From Hippopus hippopus (taxonomy: Eukaryota; Mollusca; Bivalvia; Cardiida; Cardiidae): 64,000 bases of DNA. The stretch spans positions 22,657,859 to 22,721,858 of the forward strand of contig OX328099.1 in NCBI GenBank assembly GCA_946811185.2, in the 5' to 3' direction. The notes under the pieces were generated by a model. The model searched no databases, was not told the DNA's origin, and worked only from the letters and a program-made list of their open reading frames with translations. A program made the translations under genes and the position numbers. How positions within the stretch are numbered: position 1 is the stretch's first letter; the number at the start of each line of letters is the position of its first letter. This document shows positions 10,001 through 25,000 of the stretch, piece after piece.

Positions 10001-13000
10001 TACTTAATCGCTTAAATCGCTATCGAAATGCAACTTGAACGTAAACATCGTAACTGGAGCGCTATCGGATCGCTCAAGAGCGCAAATGTTCGCCAGTATG
10101 CTGGTCATCATGCTCTGATGTGATCCGATAGTGACCAATAGAGATGCAGTAGTGCTCTGTTGCGATCAAGTGGCGATATGATGGCGCTCCGATACAATCA
10201 AGTGGTGATATGATGGCACTCCGATCGCGCTCTTGGAGGACTATATAAAAGAGTGTCTGTCTCTGCTCTCATCATTTCGCATTTGGAAACCACCAGGTGT
10301 AGGTACAATTAATTCTTTGGTCAAAAGTTTTAACTACAGTATGCCACCCAGGGGAAGGAGCGAAAGGGGCGTCAAAGCCTTGGGTGGCTAATGGAGCGAA
10401 AACAGGTCGTATAAGGTCGCAACTCCTAGCGAGGCTACGATAGTGACCATGTACAGTTCAATCGCTATCGGATGTCAATGGTCGTTACTTGATCGCCAGC
10501 GGAGCATCAACTGGTTGTTATCTGAGCGGGAGTGTCCTCATAATCACCAATCCGGCAGCGATCTGAGGCGATCTACGGTGCTCTGTATGAGTGCACAGAG
10601 CGCCGTAGATCGCGGCCTAGTGGAATGGGGGTATTAAGGGTTAAACCCATCTTTTGACAGATATAACTTACATCCAAGCAAACAATGTTTTTCTTACATT
10701 TGCTTAACAATGTTGGTATTGAAGCAATTGCACTGCTTCCATCAGTGCTTTCAATATCATTTAACTTCTTACCAAACAACAAAATTTTAGACTTGTCCAA
10801 ACTGAAAGCATTAATTTTGCAGATGACAAAATCAGTGTGACTCTAATATTGAAATTTGTTTCTGGAAAGATAGAAAACATTGTGGGTAAAGAAAAACATG
10901 CTGGTAACAGGCATTTTCTCCTTTTTCTGCAGTGTTTTTGAAAATATTGTTCTCTACTAGGGTGGTCAGAACTTGGGATAGTGTGGTAAAAGAGTTAAAA
11001 GAGATGTTCTTGCTTCCATCAAATATTCCTACATTTTTCGTCATTTATACACAGTGGTGTGTCTAGCCTGTTGGTGTGTCTTACTTTTTACATGTTGTCC
11101 AAAATTTACTCTCATTCAAATGGAAAGAAATATGAAGAGGACAAATTAAATCTTTACCACATGATAAAAATGTAGACTTGTCACAATTCAATGTATTTGC
11201 AGGAGAAAATTTAAATGTGGCTCAATTGATCAAATTTGTCTTTGATAGGGATATTGTGGGAAAAGGAGAAAATGCTGATTACCAGCATTTTCTTCTTTTC
11301 TCACTTTGTTTTCAAAAGCTTCTTTCTCAGGGTTGTTAAAACTTGGGATTGTGTGGTAAAGTGTTAAAAGGGGTCAAAATGGCTGAAATTATCTTTGAAT
11401 GAATAGCAAACATATAGTTTCTCCTTTTTCTGACAATGTTTTCGATAGTTTTATTTGTCAGAGTGGTTATAACAAGCAATTGTTCAATGAAGGGTTGAAC
11501 ATTGTTAGGAATTTAGCGACTGTAACTTTTTAAATCCTTGCAGTAGACAGCTTTTGTCATTCAAAACATTGTGGAATAAGGAGAGTTGCATTTCCATTGT
11601 ATTTCAGCTGTTTATGTGTGAGAGAGGAGATAGCGGTAGCTACAGACGATGGTAATATCACAAGATTACGTTGGAACGGGACTGTCAACAATAAAGGATC
11701 AATGTCACTGTGGGAGGTGACAGTTGCTGCTGATTTTTTACAGTCTAGAAGTAAGAAAAAAGTACTTGAAAGTTTGTGTAGCACCCACTCATATTCATAG
11801 CTGATGTGTATTACCTCTATTCTCTACAAAATTGAAAGTGTTTGCAGAGGACTATTTAAACAAAGCTCAAAAGATTTTTTCTCTCTTTGAAATAGTAGGA
11901 AATGCTGTGGGAAAAGGAGGGAATGCTGGTCACCAGCATTTTTATCTTTTCCCACAATGATTTCAGAAGTATTCTTCTTGGGAGTTGCAAAAATACTGGA
12001 ATGTTTGGTGAAAGATTCAATAGAAGGAAATCTGTTCTTGCATGCTGGAATAAGATTTTTTTTTCTTTTAAAGAATTCTGTTAGTCTGCATAACACAAAA
12101 TATAATGGGGGAATGTTAGGGAAACAAATACCTTTGCTCCTGCTGCTAGACTTCAATAGACTTATTACCATATATTATGAAAGAAATATGAAAAATAGAA
12201 AGAAAAAAACCTATGGTAATATAACTCTTTACTAGCAAAATTCAAGAAATGTTCAAATTGAAACCATTTACAACTAAAAATAGATGATGGAATTGGTCTG
12301 TGAAAGAGTATAAAACAGTGTAGGAAAAGAAGGGGATGCTTGTTATAAGATTATTATGTGAAAATTCGAAAGAAAAAAAATCTCTGATAACTTAACTGTT
12401 AACCAAACAATAGAATTTGAGACTTGTCCATATTGAAAGCATTCATTAAATTGCTGCCAACAAGTAAAAAGTGGTTCAACCAATTGAGTTTGTCTCTGAA
12501 AGAGTAGAAACTGCTGATTATTAACATTTTCTCCTTTTCGCACAAGATTTTTGAAAGGATTCTTTATTGGGGTTTTTAAAACATGTTTGGTTAAGAGTTA
12601 ATCTTTTACCAAACATTCCATGTTTTAACAACCCAGAGGAAGAGGCCTTTTGAAAACGTGGGAAAAGGAGAAAATGCTGGTAACCAGCATTTTCTCTTTT
12701 TCCCTTAACGTCTTACCTATCAAAGACAAATCTCACCAATTGAAAAATTTTCAATTTGTGGTCTGCAAATGCTTTCAATTTTAAACTTTTTTTTCGTTTG
12801 GTAAAGAGTTAAGGATGCTGTGAATTCTTTTGACCTACATGGAATGGAGATGTGTTTTGCCAAAATTACAATATAGTGGCCACAGGTTTTGACTCACTAG
12901 AAATCTGAAACACCTGGTTTTGACCATAAAAACAAATTAAGTTTTAGTTATGCTGAATAAAGTTTTATATACTCTTCCTCATTTCACAATAATAATTTAC

Positions 13001-16000
13001 CAAGGTAAGCTATTAACTTGTTACAATACTACAAAATTCAAGACTGATCCAATTAGAAAGCATTAAATTTTGCAGATGACATATAAATTTAGCTGAAATG
13101 ATGGTTATTGTCTCTGAAAGTAAAGAAAACGTTGTGGAAAAAGGGGAAATGCTGGTCACCAGCATTTTTTCATTTTCCCACATAGTTTTGAAAAGGCCTC
13201 TTCGTTAGGGTCCTGAAAAAATCGGCACTGTTTGGTAAAGGGTTAAGGATCATCATTTGGTTCTTGATTTATGTTTTCAGGCTGCAAACTGTCTGAGCGA
13301 GATGGCTATGTTATACAAATGGAGTTTAGCCCTATTATAGGAGGCTACAGCATTGTATTATCTACGGGTAAAGCACTTCTCATGATGCCTCCATCATCGA
13401 AAACAGAAAATAGTGTAAGTATATTTTCATCCCTACAGTAAACAATCTCATGTTTTTATGATCATGAAGAGGAAAGCTTTTGAAAAAATTTTGGGATACT
13501 TTCTCTCACAAAGTTTACTACCTTATCAAAATCAAATCCCTTTTAGTAGCAAATAGAAATGCTGCTGTTTTGTAAAATATTTGATTGCATAGATGTCATA
13601 CAGTCAGTCTTGTATTAAACGACCAATCTTGTATTAAAGGGGCAATAAAAAAATGGTGGCTTAATAAAATGGTCACTGAATAAATCAGTGCTAGTTTGGA
13701 AAGGGAGGGGGGATGCTGAAAATTACATTTTTTACACATTTAAAATTCTTTAAATATAGATCTTATCTATACTAAAACAATATGTTGCCATTGTTAAGAA
13801 AGTACAAAGAAGATGCTTTATCAATTAAAAAAAATATTTTAGGACCAATAGAAATTTTTAAGTGAAAGAAGAAACCAAAAGTAGGTCAAAGTAGTCACCA
13901 CGAAATCTCTGCATAACAAACCTTTTGAACAAAATTACTCTATGTTTCTTGGATACATGGCAAGTAAATTCAGGAAACAGACAAATACTGTGTAAATATG
14001 AATATAAGCCTGTGTAAAAGACTTGTTGTACTCAGGAACAACTTCTTACTCCACATCAGTCCCAGGTTGAATTTGTCAGTGAAAGTCGCACTTAATTGTA
14101 GTGCCTAATTATAACCGAATCAAAAATTGTGCATCCCACTTCATATGTGTATTGGCAATCGAACAAAATTCTTTTCCATTAAGGGAGACCACAAGGATAT
14201 ATAAACGTAATTTCCTACCCTTTTCACATGTCCGCAGGAAAGCTGATAAGGCATTTTGTTGGTCATTATGACGTGGTTCTGCATCATTGATGCTATTGTC
14301 AAAGGGTAATTAACAGTTTGACATGTAAATGTGTTAATCCTGTAACTGACACATGCTGTGATGTCTTGATTAGAATACGTCAAGAGTTTTTTATCAAACT
14401 CTACTGTCAATTAGGTTCCACTATAATGACGACGAGTTTTGATGTGTCACTTAATGAAATTTAATGGTCGTTTGGGGCCTGAAATTGGTGGCAGTTGGTC
14501 ATGTAGTACAAAAGTCGCTTAATACAACATAAAATTAGAGGAAAGCAGCTAGGGCGGACTTAAAAATGGTCGTTTAGCTCAAAAGTCGCTTACAAGATTC
14601 ACTGTATCTTTATTATCTTTTTCATCTGTAGAAAAATCATCAGTATTTTTTATAGACAAAGCATTCATCCTTTTCAGAGTTATACTGGTGTGTGGGCAAT
14701 GGACATGACAGAAGCTACATGTGTGGCTGTAAACCATAGATATAGATTGATAGCCCTTGGTTGTACAGGGTAAGTCTTTCTTAGATAAGTGCTTATTCTG
14801 AGCTTATTGTAAGCTTAATGCACATCTGAGCACAAGGCATTCTGTGCTTCATGTGAATTGGGTCAACTTAGCACCAAGTGGTCAAATGTTCAGGGTTGTT
14901 GAGAGGAATGAATCCTGTCAAAATGACTATTATCAGTCCTGTAAACAACTTTGCAGAACTGGGTATTGAACTTGTGGTCCCTGAATAACAAGCCCAGTAT
15001 GTTGCTTACTTACCAGGTTGAGTACATTGAAAGCTAAACGCATATTTCTAGGTTGGCGTTATCGATCGTCAAAATCGCCATTGGCGATTAAATTTTACTG
15101 CTGTCGGCTATAAACACAAAAATTGCTGATACTGGCGATTGTAAAAGACATGATCAGATAAAATGGCCGACCGTGAAATTCCAATCAATTTTGTATATTG
15201 AACACTTTCTTAACAGTGAAATCAGGGTACACCAACTTGATTATCATATATACCGGGTATCTTACGCCGATAACCCTTGTATCTCCCTTAATTACCCAAT
15301 AGACGAAGATCTTGATACCAGTCGCCCTTGGCCAGATACCGGGTAGTCTTGCTCTATAAATAGAATACATGAGCAATCGCAACTTTTTGGACGCAGTGGT
15401 GCTGAACAAATTACATGTAAGCGAGTTTTTACTTTCGTTTGTCAAGTAAATTTGACAGCATCAGTCATGATCTTTTTTTACTGAAATACTTGACCTTTTA
15501 AGCTTTGCCTGGCCTTATAAGATTCTTTTCTCATGAAAATATTCTTTTGTAATAAGCTAATGAATGCTAGATCCATATTTCGCCAAATGAGAAATAGATG
15601 TTGCCTGATAATTTTTGGAGATCAGCAGCTTCAAGAAAGACTACGTGTAAAGGGATATTTCTTAAATCATTTGAAAGACGAAACAGATATTTTGCAATGA
15701 ATTTAATCAAAATTGGATCATACATATTTTGCAATGCATGAAATTGATGATTGGTTTGAAGAAATTAAAATAGCTGTTTAGTAGACGGCACAATTTCAGA
15801 CTCATCAGATTGAAAGAATTTGCAGATAACAATTTAATTGTAGCTCATGAGAGGTGTTTAGCCTTTTCAAAGATAGAAAACATTGTTGGAAAAAGAGAAA
15901 AATGCTGTTTACCATCATTTTCACCATTTCCTAGCATTTGCAATAGCCAATAGGATCATTCTGATTTCAAACTGGGGATGGTGTGGTGAAGGGTTAGGCC

Positions 16001-19000
16001 TGATTAAAATACACATAATTATTGTTTTATTTTTATGAAACTTTAAATCATTCATCAGCCTACAAGCACAGGAATTTGTTAGCTGACTTTCAATACTTGG
16101 CTCTCTATTGTATGTAATCTGACCATCAAAAATATTTATATGAACTGAAAGACTTACAAATTATATCAGTGATGCAAAGCTGTACATATAGATCTAGCTT
16201 TATATAGATCATACATGACTCAGTGTCATGAAATACTTAGAAAATGACACAATCAAAGACCAAGTCACAGTGATTAGGCTCATTGACTGAACCTGGGTTT
16301 TGACTTACAAAACTTTTGGCTACTAAAAAGTTTTGGCAGGCACCAACCTAGTGTCTGAGCACACATGGTTGTCAGCCAAATGTGTATCTGAGCACATAGG
16401 GTTGTCAGCCAGATGTGTAACTGAGCACAAACAGTTGTAAGTTAAATGTTTGTCCAAGCACAAAGGGTTGTAAGCTAAATACTTTTATGTGCACATAGTG
16501 TTATAACCTAAATGTATCTGAAAATAAAGTGTTGTAAGTTCTTATCTGAGCACAAAGTCCTAAAGGCAAGTTTTTTTGTGACTCCCTGTTGACTGTTGTG
16601 TGTTATGTATGTGTTTTCTGCAAAACCATTGAGTTAGTATTGCTGCTTGCATCAACAACAGAGGTAGGAACACAATACTGACAAGGCTTCACATCAGGAT
16701 TGCAGCTGAATCTTGAGTAGAATAACTCTACCAGATGACAAAACTTTAGATTTGTCCAAATTAACATAAGCAGATGACTAGATGTTTGGCTTTGTCTTCA
16801 AAAAGTTGGAAAACATGGTTGGAAAAGGAGAAAATGCTGCCTACTCAGATGTGTTCTTGATTACAACAATGATCCTTGTGTTTTCTGAACAGGTCCCATG
16901 GTGTTGTATACAGTATTAATGAAGTAGATGGCACTCTGGAACCAACACACAAGCTTCAGGTCTCAAGTAAAAACTTTCCAGGTTTGTTGGGACAATTTAT
17001 GTCTTATTTTGTGTGTGTGCATGTTTTTCTACAATCCAAATTGGTATCAACTTTCAGTTCAAAGACCCTTTTAACCCATTTACACAACGATCCCTTGTTT
17101 TAATGTACCTGAGGAGTAGAGTTATTAAAAACATTGCTGATAAAATAGAAAATGCTGGGAATCAACATTTCATCCTTTTTCACACTGTGTTTTCTACCCA
17201 CTGAAAGACATCATTTGAGGCAATTGTAATTTGTTGTCTGCAATTGCTTTATTTTTGTGGACACTGAAATGTTGGAAGGTCATAAATTAAGCTTCATCTT
17301 GTTCAGAAATAGGGAATACTCCTATCCTCTTGTGAATTAGAAAACAAAAGATTTGAAATAAGATAGATGTGCATTGAGTGATAGGTTAGTTTTTTTTTTT
17401 CAAGTGCAGCTTATGAGGTTCTGTACTATATCTCCCATGGTGGACTTGACATGTTGCCCCTGGGCAATCTTCTAGCTTTTAACTATTGTTCACAGGAAGA
17501 GTTTTCAGTTGATATAAACTGAAAACACCACCAGCTGGTAGTTAAGTCAGAACAGTGCAGGACTTGTAACAAAGGGGTTCAAGGTTTGATTCCCGGCTGG
17601 GCCAATTTCTTGACAAGAATTTTTGATAGACACTGCGACAGGATGCATTCTTCTCTCTCTTTTAAATATTTTTTTGACAATTTATTTATGTGGGAAAGCA
17701 GTGAATAGCTTTGGAATAATACAATGGTATAAAGTACTGGTAATATGAAAGCTCCAAGAAAGCATGGATAAATGCACTTGCCACTGTGACATTACTGATA
17801 GAATTAGGAAAAAGATGTTAATGTCAAATAACCCCAAAAAATTCTTTCAGAAATGCAGAGCACTGTTGGATCAGTAGTTTGTATGAAGTGGACACCAGAT
17901 GGCACTGCATTGGCTGTTGCCTGGCAACATGGTGGAGTCTCACTGTGGAGTGTGTTTGGTTCCCTGCTTGTTTGTACTGTAGGAGGAGATTTTTGGTGGG
18001 TATAGTAGCTGAGGCCTGATAACTCTTTACCAGACAACAAAATTTTAAACTTTTCCGAATTGAAAGTATTTGCTGAGGACACATTAAAAGTTGCTAAAAT
18101 GATAGGGTTTTTATTTGAAAGGGCAAAAAAACATAATGTGAATAGCAGAAAATCTCGTTCGCCAGCATTTTCTCATTATCTCACAATGTTTTCAGCAGTG
18201 ATTTTCATCAGGGTTGTTTTAGAACTCATGATTGCTCGGTAAAGTTTTAATTGCATCATTAAATTGAAGAGATGTGGGTAAAAGAAAATCTAATCATCAT
18301 GCCTAAACTTTTCTTGTTTATCTCATAGTTTATCTCTGTATCAGACAACAAAATTGTCGCAGGAGAAAGTGCTGCTTAGTAGCTTTTTTTTTCTTTCCAA
18401 TGATGTTTTCAAAAGCCATTTTTATCATGGTCTTAAAAATACAAGATTGTTTAGTAAAAGGTTGAAGTCAACTTGTTATCCAAAATTTAACTACTAAATA
18501 AATTAACGGAAATTTCTAGTAAGTTCTCAACTTCTAGGTTCTTTACATCCCAAATATCTTACTCAATGAGTGTGTTAGACAGTGTATAATCAGGCACAGG
18601 CTGTACATTTTGTGCAGTCTGAGCTTGACCTTCACTGTTTGTAAAAGCTTATTTGAGATGTACCCTGCAGCCTGCGAGTAAATAATTGATTTTCTACTTT
18701 TCAGATGTGTATTGATGTGTTTCTTTTTATTGTTTTTCAGTTTTTCTAAAGATTTTCCTCAGTTGTTCCCACCTGCTATCAAATCAATGGTAAAAAAAAA
18801 CTTTTTTCTTTGTTCAGAACAATGATTTTGAATTTCATTTCCATTGTTTTCTTAACTCTTTCATTACAACTCTTTCCATATTGAAAGCACTTGCAGACAG
18901 TAGAAAAGGTTTGGCTCTAATCTTTGGAAATGTCTTTGAAAAAGATGAAAACTCTCTTTTTTCCTTTTCCTTTCTGACATGACATAAGAATTAGCTCTAT

Positions 19001-22000
19001 GATAGATGGTGTCATTCTATAAAGGTACATATTTAGAGTATTTGCAGATGAAAAACTTGATAATTATGGTCAAAATAGAATCTGTCTTTCAAGGAATGAA
19101 AAATATTATGAAAAGAGAAGAAAATGCTGGTAACTGGCATTTATCCTTTATTCAGTGTTTTCTGAAAAGCCCTCTTCCTCAGGGCCATAAAATCAAGGGT
19201 ATCAGTTATGAAACAAAAGCCTTTATTGATGAAATTGCATAGTCATCGATCTTTAATCTTTTACAGCTCAATAAAATTTTGACGAGTCCAAATTAAAAGC
19301 ACTTACAGACAACATAAAAAATGCGGCTCAAATCGTGGGATTTGTCTGTGAAAGGGTAGAAAACATTTTGGGAAAATGAAAAGATATAGGTTACCAGCAT
19401 TTACTCTAATACCACTTTGTTTTGAAAGCCTTCTTTCGAGTCATTAAAATAATGTAAAGGGCTGAAAAAAAAAACAAGGTCTAAAGAATATACGTGGAGT
19501 GATCAGAAAGATCGTGGACCACCTCATTATTTTGAAAACTACTACACTTAGGATTACACAAATTTGCATAGATGAGCATTAATTATCTAGTAACTGACAC
19601 ACGCTTTCAAATGTTGTCATATTAAAGTAGGTAAAGTATGACGTCATTTTAATGACGTCATATACTGCATTAGTGGTCCAAAATATCGGACGACGTTTTA
19701 TTTGAGCCGAGAGTAATCATAAAGTTTTGCGTCAAACTCAGAAAGTATTTATCGGAAATCAAAACCGATTTAGAAACAGTTTAAGGGGACTCTGCATTCA
19801 AGGAATTTGATATTCGTACATGGATCGGACCGGCTTAGACAAGAGTGCGATATTGTTAAAGATGACCCTAAATCTGGCCGTCCATCAATATCAGTCACAG
19901 ACAAAATCATAACGGATGTAGAGCAGCATGTAAAACAAGATCGCCGAGATGCTGCCAGGAAAATAGCTGACACATTTGACATTTCATATATAAGTACTCA
20001 GGAGATTTTGACTGAGAGTCTTGGGATGTCGTGTGTTTGCACAATGTGGGTACCTCGGCAACTGATGCCCGAGAAAATGGGGGTTAGGGTCGAAATCTGT
20101 TAAGAAATTTCAGAACGCATTAGGGTAGAAGGGTCAAACTTTACTGATTGTATTGTAACATGCGATGAAACACAGGTACACTTTACCGACACTGAATCTA
20201 AACGACAAAGCAGCGTATTGAAACATCCAAAATCGCCTTCCGCTAGAAAAGCCAACCTTACTAAGTCACTTGGTAAAGTTATCTACATCAAGTATTCCTG
20301 TTCTCCTGTTTTTCTTCTAAATCATGTTGTATCTTTACATACTACAGTCAATTCTGAGTTTTATTATTCAAATAAATTTCACGAACACCATACGAAAAAC
20401 ACAGCCAGAAGTCCTGCGGAGTGACGTCAATTTACGCCAAGATAACGCCCTAGCTCACAAAGCCACACTTGTACTGGAAACTTTGCAAAAACTAAACAAA
20501 GAAACACTTGCCAACGCTCCTTATAAGTTAGTCCTAACTCCATTGACCTCTGACTAGTTCCTGTTTTGAAAGATTTTCTATGTGGCATACACTACGAGAG
20601 CAGAGAGGAGCTAACCCTCGCTACGACCGTGTCCTTCATAGTAACGTCACGTGACGCGCTCCCACACGTGCTTCGCGCGTCGAAATCAAGAATGAATACA
20701 TGCATAGAACTCAAAGGAGGTTACTTTCAAAAATAGTGAACACTCCAAGTTGTTTTTTATAACAATATTCAGATACCGGCACTGGTCCACGTTCTTTCTG
20801 ATCACCCCTCGTACATGCAGATGTATGTTATTGTATATAGGACCAAAACAGTGTATCATTGTTTGTAGGAGTGGGGTTTAGAAGGCTATCACTTGTGGAT
20901 GATCAGTGGTCCCAATCAGGTAGAAGATACCAGTCAGTATGAGACTGTAGACCAGTCCCATACAATACAGCTACATTTTATAAAGAGTGCTCTTACAGTC
21001 AACCCTTGTATGGTTAGTGGAATAGATCATATAAACCCTTTACCACATATATACTATATATTACATCCTTGCAATGCAAAGCTTTTGTTAACATTGTGGG
21101 AAAAGGAGTTATTGCTTGCAACAAGGAATTACTTATTCTAGTATTATGTTTTCCATACCATCAAAAATAGTGGTTTCTTTTTCTTCACAATCATTGCCCC
21201 TTTCCTGATTTGCAGTTTGGGTTGGTTTAAAATTTTCCTATACTGTAAAATGCAGATATACAGTTTACTTAATTTTTTATAGCGCTAAATAAATGTAATG
21301 GACAAATTTAATCAGTACTAATGCTGCAGAAATATGTACTGTCTTCTGACCGGTAACTCATGAAAAACCATTATGTTATAAAAGAATCTCAATTAAGTTG
21401 GCATTTGAGATAAAATTTTATTAAAGGAGTAAAGAAAAGAATGTTATTAAGCAATCCTCTGGTGGGCAAGGCAAGCTGAATAACATTTTTGTAGACAAAT
21501 TTAATACATATTTTTTCTTAATAGTCAAGAAATACCAGATTCTTTTTATCACATGACCCTTTTCAGGAGCTACAGGCTGGTAAATTCATAGCCATAGATG
21601 CACTTTTAAGAGATGGCAGTTTTCATTAATAAAACCAGATTCACAGCTCTGATAAAGTATAAAATGACATCACATGTGACTTCACACAAAGCTTATCTCA
21701 AAGTGTGTAAGGTAACAAAATTCCTAATGACTTTATTACAATGAAAACAAGGCAAGGTAAAGATAAAATGTTATTTAACTTGTTACCACACAACAAAGTT
21801 TTGGACTTGTCCAAGTTGAAAGCAACTGCAGACGATACGTTAAAGGTGGCAAAAATGACACAAATTTTAATTGATAGAGCAGAAAACATTGTGAGAATAG
21901 GAGAAAATGCTGGTTACCAGCATTTTCTCTTTTTCTCACAATGTTTTCTAAAGGCTTCTTCCTTAGGGTCGTTGAGAGTTGGGACTGTTTCGTAGAGTTA

Positions 22001-25000
22001 AAAGCTGTGTTGATCAAAATATTTGACAAAAAATGGTGGTCAGTGTATATAAATGATCAGACTGTATATTCTGTGCAGTCTGATCTTGATCCACATTGTT
22101 TGCAAATGTAAATATACAGAGTTGAGCATTTTGGGAGGTTAACATAAAACAATGTAATCCATATTGCAGGCTAACCATGAACATGTGTTTTTACAAGGGG
22201 AGGACAAGTTGTACATGAATACAGGGGACATAACCTCGAAATCTAGTCAATATACAGGATCTGAGTCTCACATACTGGTCGGCAGTAAACAGTGGCAGGT
22301 TATTCCTATCTCACACAGCTACTTGGCAAACAACTGGCCAATAAGGGTGAGTTTTCTTATTTGGTTTTTTGGCATTTAATGCTGTTTTCAAAATTATTTG
22401 AGTATTATTAAAGCGGTAAGTGTACCCATCTATGTTTCCTTGGAGTTTTGTTTATTAGTATACTACTGGATCATTTCTTTCTGAAACATGGTCAAAACAA
22501 TGTTCAGTGGTGAAAAAGGATTGAATCTTGTTGCAATGACTACTATCAAGTCTTGGAAAGAATTCTGCCAAGTTTGGAAAAGACAAAGCAGGACAAAGTG
22601 TTGCTGTGGCTGGTAAAACAGAGTATACTCATGCTTTGATCAACAGAAGTCATGATGTTAACTGATCTGTGATTTATAAAAGAAGGGCATTGATTAATAG
22701 GAGATTTTAACTGATTTGTAACCAAAAATTTGAAACGAAAGGAAATAGATGGTACTGAAAAACATGATTATCTCCATTTGATATTTTTATCTTACAGTAT
22801 TCATGTATAGACAAAGCAGGACAATGTGTGGCTGTTGCTGGTAAAACAGGGCTGGCTCATTATGCATTGTTTAACAGAAAGTGGAAACTGTTTGGGAATG
22901 AAACTCAGGTATCATATTGCTTTTTAGCTCCACTGGCTTTAGGCCAGTGGGCTTGTGTCATGGTGCCATGTCCATCCTGCATTTTTCTGTCTGTCTGTCT
23001 GTCTGTCCACCTATCAGTGTGTGTTTGTCATTTGGTGTGTACATTCACTTTTATTTAAAATGTTTTCTCTGAAACTAATCATCCAGTTTTGACAAAACTT
23101 GGCAGAAATGATCCTGCCATGGCCCCCTTCAGAATTTCTTCAAAGAATTTGGTTCCAGTAAAGACCAGTTACCATAGCAACAAAATATTGGAAATCTTTA
23201 AAAATCTTCTCATCCGAAGCCATAAATTCTACCAAATTTTGTATGTAGCTTTATCTAACAAATATCAATTTTTTTCAAACTATAGTCCTGAGGTCAAAAT
23301 TGGCCCTGCCCCATGGTCACAAGATTTACTTTGGCCTATTAAAAATCATCTTGTTGCTAACCTTTAGGCCTCAGGCAACCGAGTTTTGCACATAGCTTCA
23401 TCCAGTGGACCTCTACCAAGATTGTCCTAATTACAGCCCCAGGGCAAAAGTTGGCCAAGTTTAACACAGGTTTATAAACTAAAAATTGAAAAAAAAATTT
23501 TGGTTTCTAACTGAAAGGTCTAGGACTGCCATATTTTGCATGAAGCTTGATCTAGTGGACCTGTAGCAAGATTTGAATGGTTATGGCCCTGGGGTCAGCC
23601 CCTGCGGGGGAGCAGATTGAACAAAGGCTTATATGGTGAAAACTTTGAAAATATATTCTATTGTGTTGTACATAGAGTTAATAGAACTAAATCTAATATG
23701 CACTGATCAAGGGAAATAACTTCTATTCACTCATAACATACATGTAGTTTGGTACCATTTACCTCCCTTGATTTTCAAACTATGCTTGTACATGATTGGT
23801 GTTGGGTATTGAAGTTTCTTGGATAGAAAATTTTCAGTTTTCAATGAGAGTGATTTATTTTTATGATAATCATTATGCACAGATGAGTTGAATATTTAGT
23901 ATGAAGTAAGGTTTGTATAATTCAGTTTTTGTTTCAGAACTTTACCATTCATGCTATTAAAAAAATGTTTTCTGCTACTGAAGTTTGGGAAATCTTGTCA
24001 AAGCACCGTTTTGTAGAGTTCATTTATATTTGGAATAAATGCTACTTGTTCAGACCTGCTTGTATCCACTGACATCATCTTAGTGTTTGAAAATACATTA
24101 TTTTTTGTGTGTGTATGGGGGGAGGGGGGCTAGGCTATTTTCTTTATGAATGTTTATTGTACAGACTTCTTATGATTTATATCTCTGTCAATGCCAATTA
24201 AGTGCATGAAACATTTGTTTCAGTGGCAATGGGGCAGTACAGGGTCATCATTGACTGTGACTGTACTTGTTACTTAGTCTTTTGATTTTTTATGTTGATA
24301 TATTTTGTGCATTATCTGTTGAGTATATTTCACTCTTTAAGTGTCAAACTTTTGTACTCAACAACTATTAATGGTTGAAAATACAATCCACTATAACATA
24401 GAAAGATTTTTTTTTTTAAAGGCTTGACTAAACATGAGGATGTATAGATCCCAAGATCAGACTTGATCTATGCTGTCCAAAAAGCCCATATATTCGCCTG
24501 TTGGGCTAAAGGGGTTAAATTATTTTAATTTGTCACTTGTATGATGTGTATCAGGGGGGTGAAAATCACGTATATAGACAATGAAAAACATGAGGCATAA
24601 ATTGTGTTTGACAGTATCTAGTTAAGTATTTTAATGTGAGGGCAATCTGTGCAGGTCACCACAGGTTACTGGTTTCAGTAAAGATTTTTTTCCTCAAAAA
24701 CTTTCCAAGACAAAATATGGTTTTGAGTAGCTTAAAAGACTTTTTTTTTTATTTCAGGAAAGAGACATGGTTGTGTCTGGTGGTATGGTATGGTGGAAAG
24801 ATTTTATCTGTGTAGCCTGCTATAATATAGTGGGTCAACGTGATGAGGTATGGTCTTTTGGCTGACACATTTCGCATCTTTTTGTCATTGATTCTTTTTC
24901 TTACAGCAAACCAAAGCACTATGTGCTCATTATAGAGAGTCATCATCTGCATCTGTGTCGTCATGCAAACATTTGACATTTTTTAATATCTCTGTTATTT

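Noticed and set aside
15185..15445. 86-codon minus-strand frame
   Set aside because: No motif, no repeat in the window and no codon or splice support.
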